From Pilasporangium apinafurcum (taxonomy: Eukaryota > Oomycota > Peronosporomycetes > Pythiales > Pythiaceae): a stretch of 64,000 bases of DNA. Made by a program: the position numbers and the translations under genes. The notes beneath the pieces were generated by a model, which worked only from the letters and a program-made list of their open reading frames with translations, was not told the DNA's origin and ran no database searches. Within the stretch, counting starts at the first letter, position 1. Every line of letters starts with the position of its first letter. Location: assembly GCA_001600495.1 (NCBI GenBank), contig BCKE01000051.1, positions 169,222-233,221 of the forward strand, written 5' to 3'. Of this stretch, positions 1 through 9,140 are shown one piece after another.

Positions 1-600
1 CATCGGCTTGTGTCTGGTTCTTGATATTAGGAAGTGAGGAGGTTGAAGGCAAACTCTAAAATGAGATTAACTGAGTCACCCGATTTGCCGCGACTGCAGG
101 AGCACAATGATGATGCTAAGAAATAGCTACGCTTTAATACAGAGCAAGAAGAAGGGTCCACTCTGTTCTACTTACCACCAGCGGTATGGATGTTTGATTA
201 CAACGGCTCGGATGGGTGAGCGCAAGTGCAACTCGTAACATCACAACGGAACGAAAACCACAAACAGGAAAGGAAAAAAGCGGAATTTAACTGAACTGGC
301 CGATGCATCATGGCGTAGGATGTAGCCAATCAAACGTCAATGCCAGTGATTGACCCAACGTCCGTCATGAAGCGCATCCCCGAACTGCTGTTGCTTGCTC
401 AGTGACGGTTGAACGAAGCGAAGCAGCAGCCAAAAAAAAGGAGGATGCGACACTCAAACTCCATAATTCAATCCACACCCACATAAACTGAGTCATCGAA
501 ATTTTAAGGCATCTATGACATTTGAGTCATCTGGAAAATGGCATTCGCAACACCAAGAGCGATGATTGAGTGAGTCAGCACTATGCCATGTGGAGATCTT
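1..600 (-). promoter_or_regulatory. Probable promoter of a gene lying left of the window
   Basis: No gene is visible here. There are four TGAGTCA sites, at 72-78, 489-495, 523-529 and 571-577. The first bases are CAT, which on the minus strand would be an ATG. The following 80 bases resemble the 5' flank of the transporter gene that starts at 5842: both have an AAAATGAGA stretch followed by a TGAGTCA about 70-80 bp from the start codon. I infer that a leftward gene, possibly a third nitrate transporter, begins at the window edge. Confidence 0.4.
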
Positions 601-1610
601 TTCGCGCTGGATACTTCTAGCTCACTTAAAACCGGCGAAGCACAATGTGTCATCGTACTATTGAGTTCGCTACGTGTATGTGATAGAACGATTATATGTG
701 GCTCTGGTTCAAAAACTCTATGGTATAGCAATAGATGTATGCAGTTACTCATGAGAAGCTGTTTACCACTGTTATAGCTCTGCAAGCGGTTTTGCTTTCT
801 TTCCAGATGAATAGTTCTCAACGGCAAGTGTTCATCCCTACTTTCTGAAGATCCTTTTTCTCATGGAAGGACGATAGAGATGAGGGACAAGTCGCTCCGA
901 AAACGGCAACTGAACAGAAAGGAGACACGAACGAGCGCGTCGACAGCCAATTGGTGCAATCAGAGCACAGGGAATTGCCACGGACTGATAGTCATCCATT
1001 CGAGGATAAGAGGCGAAGTATGTCTATGGGTTCAGATCCTTCACGGTTTCAGCAAACCATGTGAAAGAGTCTTGTAATCTTTTAGCCCTTATCGAATTAT
1101 TACAGTATATGGATCTATGTTCAACGCTCTTTGCTTAACGATATGACGGTGGCGAAATCGGAAGCGATGTTGAGGAAACTGCGCTATGTGAGCAATCCAA
1201 CTGTCGACCAATCTATGAACTGCTTATCACATGTAGAATGGATGGGTTTTCAGTTTTTCAATCTAGGCTTACTTACACCACATAGATAAACAAAAAAGGG
1301 TTCGAATTCAACTAGTGCTTTTATTTTTATTTGCAGTTGTGTGTGGATTTAACTTCCCTATCCAGCTGTGCCATCTAAATTAATGTACGTTGGTAAACAA
1401 GGAAGCTTCCTGCTGCAACGCGCTCTTTGATTAGCTGAAATAAAGCCGCATGCAGGACATGTAAGAGTTAAAATACACATATCAATGCCTTGACAAACAT
1501 GATCGTTCTTAAATACTCTTATATTGTCCACGACAGCCATTTACGTGCGGGTTACGTTTAAGCTCGCATAATGGTGATTTGGAAACGAGCTTTCTCGTAC
1601 ATATCAAGAC
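601..1610. other. Intergenic, no gene recognised
   Basis: About 1 kb between the presumed promoter at the left edge and the 3' end of the first transporter gene. Only short reading frames without recognisable domains occur. The last part is presumably 3' UTR of the transporter. I see no repeats or RNA genes here. Confidence 0.5.
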
Positions 1611-3224
1611 TTATATATATCTGACATCTGCTCCGTTGTCTTCTTCCTCATACTCATCTGCACATACTGTTGCGGCAGTGCTGCCATGCACAGACGGATC
1701 ATCTTCACTCACATCAGGCTGTTCATTCTCCAAGCGAATGACCCCTGTCAACAGCGCAGCTACGAAAACACAGGCACTTAAATACTTGAACGCTGTTGCT
1801 CTGTCTCCGACTGCTTTAAAAAGAAGTCCCCACCAAAGCGCACCCATGTTTCCGCCCGCCCCTATGACACCAGAGATCGCACCGGTGTGTCTAGGTGAGA
1901 CATAAGGCACAATACCAAACGTACTGCCCGTGCAGGCTTGCAGGAATCCCCCAAATGTGACTAAGCAAAGGATGCTCCATGTAAGCGACTTGATTTGACT
2001 ATAGAGCACAAGAAAAAACGCCTCGCCCGTGAGTGTCACAAACTGTACTAGCAGTCGACCTTGATGCCCGGCGCGGCGGCTGGCGATATCTGATGCATAG
2101 CCGCCTAAGAATCGCGCAAAAATGCACATCAAACCAAATAATGACGAGATCAAACTGGCTTTTGCCTGCGAGAGCAAGCGGCATTTGTTGATATCAGCCG
2201 CGGCGTCACAATCTGCTTTGGTGAAATCTTCGTAGTAAAACAAACTCAGAACATTGTGCATTTGAAGTTCGACACCAAAGGAGCACGCATACTGGAACGC
2301 CAGAATCCACGTCAAAGGCATTCGACAGACATGAATGAGCCCTTCTTTGAGGCTGGCATGAGTTTTGGCTTCGGTTGGAATGGGTTCGCCTTCACCAAGA
2401 ACAGCCATTGAATTCTTTCTTGAGGCGGCAGTGTGATGATTACCGTGCGGACAATCGTCCGTATAGGCATACACATAAATACCTACCATCATCATGAGCA
2501 TCGCCGGAAAAATCATTACCAACCGCCAGCCCAGATCCACTGAGATGGTGGGGATCGACGTTAGCAGACCAAAGAGATACGGCGTAATCAGATACGCTGC
2601 TCCTGCTCCCAAATTTCCCCACCCAGCAGCCAGCGCATTGGCACTGCCGACGACTTCTTTGCTGAACATGACTGATGACCAGTAGACTGTCGCAATGAAC
2701 GAACAACCAACGAGACCGATGCAAAAGCGGACGATCATGAAGCCCACATAATCTACAACGAAGGCTGCTGAGGCGACTGGAAGTGCACCAACCACCAACA
2801 AAGTGGCCTGTACTGCACGTGCACCGTAGCGATCGCAGAGCGGACCAGTCAGTATACGACCGAGGATAGTGCTAGCCACGGCAGCAATGTTAGAGTTGTA
2901 AACCTCGTCGTCCGTGAGTTGCAACTTCGTCTTAATAGTCGGCATTAGTGGCGGGATCGAGAACCAGCCAAAGAACGCGACGAAGAACGAGAGCCAAGCC
3001 AAATGAAACGCACGCATGTGCGGTCGATCGAATCGTAACAACTGGATTTCGGTAGCTTTGTCATCCTGTAGTGGATCGGTTGCAATCGAAAAGACCATTC
3101 TTTGCTGCGGAAGTCCTTCCTTATCACCAGGTGTTAAACCAAAAAAGTAATGTGCATCGCAATAATGCGGATAGTGCGAGTCTGGTGACGACGAAGAAGC
3201 TTCGTGGTGCTTTAATTGCGTCAT
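1611..3224 (-). CDS. NRT2: NRT2/NrtA-type high-affinity nitrate transporter (MFS), copy 1
   Basis: A 537-residue major facilitator protein that would import nitrate (and perhaps nitrite) across the plasma membrane with protons. The core begins at about residue 69 with RPHMRAFHLAWLSFF, followed by about 12 hydrophobic segments. Both nitrate-porter signatures are present: AGWGNLGAG in the first half and GAGGNMGA in the second. The loop GPLCDRYGAR is the MFS signature between helices 2 and 3. The acidic C-terminal tail is cytosolic. It is strongly similar to the neighbour at 4301-5842, so the pair is a tandem duplication. Its N-terminus is about 25 residues longer than the neighbour's and contains a His/Tyr-rich stretch absent there, so the exact start or a small unspliced intron near 3120-3170 is uncertain. 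It is an uninterrupted frame. Unlike copy 2 it has no TGASTCA site within about 890 bp upstream. Confidence 0.93.
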   Translation of the reverse strand: MTQLKHHEASSSSPDSHYPHYCDAHYFFGLTPGDKEGLPQQRMVFSIATDPLQDDKATEIQLLRFDRPHMRAFHLAWLSFFVAFFGWFSIPPLMPTIKTKLQLTDDEVYNSNIAAVASTILGRILTGPLCDRYGARAVQATLLVVGALPVASAAFVVDYVGFMIVRFCIGLVGCSFIATVYWSSVMFSKEVVGSANALAAGWGNLGAGAAYLITPYLFGLLTSIPTISVDLGWRLVMIFPAMLMMMVGIYVYAYTDDCPHGNHHTAASRKNSMAVLGEGEPIPTEAKTHASLKEGLIHVCRMPLTWILAFQYACSFGVELQMHNVLSLFYYEDFTKADCDAAADINKCRLLSQAKASLISSLFGLMCIFARFLGGYASDIASRRAGHQGRLLVQFVTLTGEAFFLVLYSQIKSLTWSILCLVTFGGFLQACTGSTFGIVPYVSPRHTGAISGVIGAGGNMGALWWGLLFKAVGDRATAFKYLSACVFVAALLTGVIRLENEQPDVSEDDPSVHGSTAATVCADEYEEEDNGADVRYI

Positions 3225-4300
3225 TTTTGTTTTCTTGTTCGGTGCAAGCTTTTCTGTGCTTGTGGAATGTTGAAGGCGAAATGGAAAGTTATCAGAAAAG
3301 TGAGAACGTTGTCACGAAGCACACTCATCTTACCCAAAGTTTCACTGAGAGATGCGCTATCTACACTAGGCAGAGAGAGAAAAAGAAGTACAGATGCGAG
3401 TAAGGACGGCACAAAACGCTAGCTTTCGTACTAAAGTAACACAGAAGTGAGCCAATCATCTCTTGATATATTAACCAGGGAGATAGGCACAGCATAACGA
3501 TGTGGGTGTAAACCCACTCTCTTCTAGTGTTTCTTGAAGTATATGTGCGTACAAAGGTGATTTTGAATGCACTCGTTCGACAGAAGCTACAGCAAAACCA
3601 TCCCTCCCATTCCTTCACCCACCGCTTTGACATTAACACTGCATCGAATTATGATAGTCGCTGTTTCGTTTTTATCTGCTCAGACAAAACTTGAATTACC
3701 AAGAGATTCGGGACATCTTCAGCTCATGAAAGAGAGATGATAAGAGAACATTCAGCATATACTTAGAATTCTCGTGGTGAGAAACTATACTCAAACGCCA
3801 AGCCTCTTTTACTACGCAGCAATCGCTCTGTGTCGATGTGAAAAGTACATCGTCGATCTTTGTCACTTTGTAATCTCTACTCTCCCTCAATTACTGTCTG
3901 TCTACATCGATCATCCGTAGATAGATCTGGATTCTCAATAAGAGTAGTGCGTTTATCGCTTAATGGTTCTATGTACATGACAGATGAGCAAATTTCCCTG
4001 TATATGCCTTTCTTTATTCAGAGCCACAGAGTGCGATTTACTTGGAACATGTTTGAAGAATATCAAATTTAACAAACAAAACATCATCTTGTACCTTGTT
4101 ACCTGAAATTTGATGCTGACTCATCGATCATGGTAAAAAAGATACAATTTTGTGCTGAAGTAACATAAACGAATGCTGACTCATCCGCTAAAGTAGCACA
4201 ATTTTAACAAAATTAAAGATCAAATCCAGTGTATAATTTATTTTACAATATTAATGCAAACAACAGCATGGAAAACAGATTAACCACCATCATTGACTTC
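3225..4300. promoter_or_regulatory. Intergenic between the two transporter genes
   Basis: Contains the promoter of transporter copy 1 (near 3225) and the 3' flank of copy 2 (near 4300). Two related segments carry ATGCTGACTCATC, around 4113-4125 and 4173-4185, 60 bp apart, each with a TGACTCA site (4117-4123, 4177-4183). The sites are closer to the end of copy 2 than to the start of copy 1. No gene was recognised. Confidence 0.5.
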
Positions 4301-5842
4301 CTACGCCAAGTTCTTCTCCAGCATATCGTCATCACACTCGGTCGCGGCTTTGCTGCCATGCACTGAGTCGTCTTTGCCCCAGAGCGTTCGTTCGCCCTCG
4401 ACCTGAATACCAAGCGTCGCAACCGTCGCCGCGGCCACGAAATAGCTCAAATATTTAAAAGACTTATCCCGAGCCCCAACTTCCTTGAACATAATGGCCC
4501 AACAGAGCGCACCAAGATTACCACCAGCTCCGACCATACCCGAGGTCGCCCCCGTGTACTTTGGATAGACATAAGGCACAATTCCATAGGTGCTACCAGT
4601 GCATGCCTGGACAAAGATACCAAATAGCACAAGCAATGGTACGCTCGCTGCCAGCGACTTGGCCTGACTGAAAAAGTAGAGGGACACTGCCTGGCCAGCA
4701 AAACAGATGAATTGGATGACGATTCGGCCTTTCATTTCCCATCGACCACTCGCAGCATCCGACGCATAGCCACCCATGGCACGAGCAAAGATGCACATTA
4801 AGCCAAAAAGCGACGAGATGAGCGTGGCGTGGGACTGAGTGAGGCGGCGGCATGCAGTTGCGTCAGTTGCTGGATCACAATCTGCGCGCGTAAAGTCGTT
4901 GTAGTAGAAGAGCGTCAGCACATTGTGTACTTGCAGTTCGACGCCGAACGAGCAGGCGTACTGAAATGCCAAGATCCAGGTCACGGGCATCTTGCACACT
5001 GCCCAGAGACCTTGCTTGACGTCATCCTTCTGTGGTTGCTTCTCCGCAAGGTCAAATTCTGGGACATTCTTCTTCAGGTCGGCATAGTTTCCATGGGGGC
5101 AGTCATCTGAGTACTTGTACATGAACAGCCCGACAACGATCATGAAGGCCGCAGGGATAACGAGCGTGATGCGCCAGCCCATGTCATCTGAGATCGCGCC
5201 GCCGGTTGTCACAAGATTGAAGATCTGTGGAGTAATGAGCGTCGTCACACCAGCACCCAAGTTTCCCCAGCCAGCCGCCAATGCGTTCGCACTACCGACA
5301 ACTTGTTTGGTGAACATGGTCGATGTCCAGTAGGCAGTGCCGATAAAAGTGCAACCAACAAAACCAATGAATAGCCGCACAATCAGCAGACCTGTATAGC
5401 TCGTAACAAATGCTGCGCAGGCCACTGGCACAGACCCAAGTATCAGCAATACAGTTTGCACCGTTCGAGAGCCGTAGCGATCACATAGGGGACCAGCGAT
5501 GACTCGCCCGACGATGGTGCTTGAGACTGCGGCGATGTTGGTGTTGTAGATTTCTTCAGTCGTGATACCCAACTGTTTTTGGATCGTCGGCATCATCGGC
5601 GGGATGGACCACCACCCGAAAAACGCTATGAAGAAGGACAGCCACGCGAAATGAAATGCGCGCATGTGCGGTCGTGCGAAGCTTAGGAGCTTGATCTCTG
5701 AGGCTTTGTCGCCTTGCATGGGGTCGGTGGCGATAGGGAACACACGGCGTTGATGGACGCCAGCAATGTCGGGTGTAAGTGGCGCACTAACATAGTTTGG
5801 AGGTGAAGCAGGCGAAGGCGATTGGAGTTGGACTTGCACCAT
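4301..5842 (-). CDS. NRT2: NRT2/NrtA-type high-affinity nitrate transporter (MFS), copy 2
   Basis: A 513-residue MFS transporter for nitrate, closely similar along its whole length to the gene at 1611-3224. About 12 membrane segments start at FHFAWLSFFIAFFGWW. The nitrate signatures AGWGNLGAG and GAGGNLGA and the MFS loop GPLCDRYGSR are intact. The C-terminus ends in a short acidic tail like that of copy 1. The start at 5842 gives a normal cytosolic N-terminus rich in Pro and Ser. It faces the nitrate reductase gene across a 3.3 kb divergent gap. A TGAGTCA site lies 80 bp upstream of the start codon, which suggests co-regulation with the reductase genes. There are no frameshifts or missing signature residues, so it should be functional. 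Confidence 0.95.
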   Translation of the reverse strand: MVQVQLQSPSPASPPNYVSAPLTPDIAGVHQRRVFPIATDPMQGDKASEIKLLSFARPHMRAFHFAWLSFFIAFFGWWSIPPMMPTIQKQLGITTEEIYNTNIAAVSSTIVGRVIAGPLCDRYGSRTVQTVLLILGSVPVACAAFVTSYTGLLIVRLFIGFVGCTFIGTAYWTSTMFTKQVVGSANALAAGWGNLGAGVTTLITPQIFNLVTTGGAISDDMGWRITLVIPAAFMIVVGLFMYKYSDDCPHGNYADLKKNVPEFDLAEKQPQKDDVKQGLWAVCKMPVTWILAFQYACSFGVELQVHNVLTLFYYNDFTRADCDPATDATACRRLTQSHATLISSLFGLMCIFARAMGGYASDAASGRWEMKGRIVIQFICFAGQAVSLYFFSQAKSLAASVPLLVLFGIFVQACTGSTYGIVPYVYPKYTGATSGMVGAGGNLGALCWAIMFKEVGARDKSFKYLSYFVAAATVATLGIQVEGERTLWGKDDSVHGSKAATECDDDMLEKNLA

Positions 5843-6101
5843 TGTGATTGATCAAGAGTAAGATTTCTTTGGATTTGTAGCTTTGTGTAGATCGAAGCAA
5901 ATTGTAAAATGAGAATAAAGCTGAGTCATCTAAAAAATGCCAGAGAAGGGTGAAAACAGTGTCGATGGAAAAGGAGATTTAGTGATCACAAACAACGACG
6001 GGAGATTTTGAGGCAACTTCACGGCCGTCGATGTCGAAATGATGTGCTATGGTAGAAGATGCGACTGTTAAATTTCAGCCAATCAGTGAGGTGGTTCAGC
6101 T

Positions 6102-6122
6102 TGTGACGACACTGTCGTCACA
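6102..6122. promoter_or_regulatory. Perfect 9-bp inverted repeat, operator-like
   Basis: TGTGACGAC and GTCGTCACA are separated by ACT. The half-site TGACG resembles a CRE/ASF-1-type bZIP half-site. It is 260 bp upstream of transporter copy 2. A protein-binding role is a guess. Confidence 0.4.
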
Positions 6123-6953
6123 GGGTGATCCTTTTGCTTGTCTGGTTAGCTTCAGAACCCGGCAGTTCAATCACAAGCAGCAGTGCTGACACGTTTGGTC
6201 AGTCACACTATGTAATTTTCCAACCCATGAGGCATATAGACTGAACATATAGGCAATACATTTGCAGCCTACGCACATGCTAGTGGTACAACCGTATGTG
6301 ATAGCAACTGTAGAGAAAGGAAGCCACTACAGTACTATTTTCATTCAGTAGCATCAATCAACGGCTCGCTCATAAAAAAGAAATTGAGTCACCCACTTTG
6401 CGCTAAGAAAGCATCAATGAAAATATTTGCCACTATTTTTTTGCTCTGGTTAACTATCAGACATTTGCATTGGGAGCTTGTGCATATGCAGATAAACTGT
6501 TGGCCTGTCAGACCTTTGCCATGGACAAGCATGTGGTAGGGAAGTCTAGTTGTGTTCGATATTAATCAATGAACAATGAACGATGAACTGTAGATGGCTC
6601 AGTTTCTATTGAAAGTGGGGTTTCTACGATCTAGAGCCCCATTTACAAAGAGAACCGTTGGGGAAGCCCAATTTTACAATTAAACCTTAAAGATGGCATG
6701 TGGTCATGGATAGACATCTAGGTTTAAAAATCACTCGGACTTGAAATTTGCGGATAACTCATTACCAGCGGAAATCCATACCGAGACTCATTCTGTGTTG
6801 CCGCCATCACTATCTTGCTTACTCACCTCATTACCAAGCAAATGGAGATGGTGTTCTGGATGTGGTGAAGTGTAATCGATGCGTATTCGAATGTGAAATT
6901 CCTGAAGGTTGATGCTTCCAATAACTATGAAAAATAGAGCGATGAATCAGTTG

Positions 6954-7015
6954 ATGACTCGGACGCGTCAATAACCATTAGCGCCCTGATTGGACTGGCG
7001 GTGTGTTGACGCGCC
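6954..7015. repeat. Degenerate third copy of the 61-bp module
   Basis: Starts ATGACTC and contains GCGTCA, TGATTG and GTTGACGCGCC in the same order and almost the same spacing as the two better copies downstream. The middle is diverged and the TGAGTCA core is lost. Confidence 0.35.
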
Positions 7016-7860
7016 CTAGCTACTCAACCGTGCATTCGCTCTCCTCATTCCTCTTTCTTGGTAGAGCGTTGCAGGGCTTGGATTAGTAGTCACGAAATTG
7101 GGAAAATGAGGGAAAGGACAGATCCATCACTGGATGCCAAGCCTCCACTTTCTTCCAAAGCATCCAACGCTCATCTACGGTTTGATTCCAGGAAGGAGTC
7201 TTTCTGAGACTTGACTTTCATGGTCTCGTGTTTGAATTGGAGCTAGTATAAATATACTGCGTTGAATTAGCTTTATGTGCTGCATTAATAATTGTGCTAA
7301 ATTTTAGTGGTCCACAAAAATCGTGACAGAAAAATGTCCAACAACAACCCAAACAACTCAAACGAGATCCATGTGCCTCACTTGCTCCTGTATACACTAG
7401 GCTGCAGTCACCAAAATCCAATTCCATTGCTGCTACGAGTTCTATCGATCAATGTCAGCAGCCTTGGAAAGCAAGTAAACGATGTTTTCAATGTTATTGT
7501 GCCGACAATGTCGTGTATTTTTTATAGTTATATGTGCTTTATCTGTATGAGCGCTCTGGGAATAAAAATTAATCCTCTTCCCCCATTGTGCTCTTCTAAG
7601 CTCATGTCGCTTAATACTTCAACATAAAGAAACAGAATCGCCGGTAAAACGTCAGCCAGTTGCATCAAAGTAAAAAACCGTCGAAGCGCTAAGTGACGGT
7701 TGGTACAAGCAAGTCTAATCTTATTGGGTTCAGTTTCCTTTGCTTTCTTGTGAGTGACTCAATGTGAAGAGCCAATCACTATGTGATGTGTCGGTGATGG
7801 ACTATACCAGCGGAACAAATCCAGCAAGGCAAGGGAGATGAGCAGTTGAGATGGGTTGTC

Positions 7861-7921
7861 ATGACTCACGGTGCGTCAATTGTATCTGAAAGCTGATTGA
7901 GTCATTTAGGTGTCGACGCAC
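7861..7921. repeat. 61-bp promoter module, copy A
   Basis: Begins ATGACTCACGGTGCGTCA, then has 15 variable bases, then TGATTGAGTCATTTAG followed by GTGTCGACGCAC. It holds two TGASTCA sites and an inverted pair GTGCGTC/GACGCAC that brackets them. The same edges with the same spacing occur at 8543-8603. Confidence 0.6.
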
Positions 7922-8542
7922 CAAGAAACGATTCGTTGTTAAAGAAGTGGCTTCAGTGGAGTTTCCGTGTTTAACTGGTATCTGAAGATAATCCAACCAA
8001 AGCCATTAGAATGGAATTCACTTCCAATCACCTTCCAATAGAAGAATAAAAATCAGAATCACATTGACAGAGACTTTCCTGTTATATTAGCCTCGGTATG
8101 CTCATTCTAAACACTAAACTCCGAGGAACTGGAAATAAAACATGGTTAGAAGCTCATGCACACCTTTCTGTGATGAATGCTCGAACAAAGTGTACTATTG
8201 AAATCCAAAGATGATGCCATTTGATCCTTTTATTGAATTGTCGACAATTTCACTTCAAATGTGCCACCCCAATCAGCCTAGCAACCAAGTTGCAGTAGCA
8301 TGGATCCAATCGGTTGCCCCACAACATAGCAGCAGGAAGAGATGGACTATATCATTCCAACTCCTGGCGCGAAATTCACTTCCACATGAGTTATCCTTTA
8401 TTTCCGTGCCACATTTAACACTCAATCTCATAGGGGTGAATTGAAGCCATGAAATTCTGTAGGAGGTTAGCACTGGAAAATGTGACGAAAAGATTTTGCA
8501 TAACCACCGGCGAAAACCATCTCAGAAGATGGGAGATATTTT

Positions 8543-8603
8543 ATGACTAACTGCGCGTCAGCTCATGCTGCGTTTTGATTGAATCATTCACGTGTCGACG
8601 CAC
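8543..8603. repeat. 61-bp promoter module, copy B
   Basis: Has the same edges as copy A: ATGACTAACTGCGCGTCA, 15 bases unlike those of copy A, then TGATTGAATCATTCAC and GTGTCGACGCAC. The total length is identical (61 bp). The bZIP cores are altered by one base each (TGACTAA, TGAATCA). It ends about 540 bp upstream of the nitrate reductase start. Confidence 0.6.
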
Positions 8604-9140
8604 TACAGTTGGTAATCCACTCTCCGTCCTACAGTAAAGCGTCTGTATATAAAATTACACTCAGGTAATGAAATTCCCGGTGCAAGAGGACAGACTTCAG
8701 AAGAATGGATGATTAGCACCATTCTCCATGATTTGAATCCTAGGTATCTAAAGTATCATAAAAAAGAATGGCTAATTATACCAAACTTTCTTGACCAGCT
8801 GCTACTCTCTTCTCTGCATAACTTCCACAATCAACAAGTCAGTTGAATCATCATGAAACACTCTGTTTCCACGTTTCTGTACCAATCCTTTTGGGGGTCA
8901 GAGGGAGATGCTTCAACTAGCAACTCTATCGTCAGCGTTTATGAGTGTGACACGTTGCACCAGTCACTGCGTCAACGCACCAATGAAGGAAGACAAACAA
9001 CTCTAATCCCACTCACCAAGCTCATAGACGCGCATGAGTTATCTAGAAATTCGCTTACAAGAGTCTCAGTATCCAATCTCTGGGCAACTGCACAAGGCAC
9101 ATCCATTTTACATTATTTCGTATAACTCACACCCGTCAAA

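Larger units (their letters stand above)
5843..9140. promoter_or_regulatory. Divergent control region of transporter copy 2 and nitrate reductase
   Basis: A gap of 3.3 kb with no convincing gene, unusually long for this gene-dense window. TGASTCA (AP-1/Gcn4-type bZIP) sites occur at 5922-5928, 6385-6391, 7755-7761, 7862-7868 and 7898-7904. A 61-bp module is repeated at 7861 and 8543, with a weaker copy at 6954. A 9-bp inverted repeat sits at 6102-6122. What binds is not known from the sequence. Likely function is nitrate/ammonium-dependent control of both flanking genes. This is an inference from position. Confidence 0.6.

Noticed and set aside
1290-1310. GGTTCGAATTC, resembling a tRNA B box
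   Set aside because: No matching A box or cloverleaf could be built around it.
7307-7627. Possible small gene (106 codons) in the nitrate control region
   Set aside because: Composition is random-like, there is no recognisable motif, and it overlaps a frame on the other strand.
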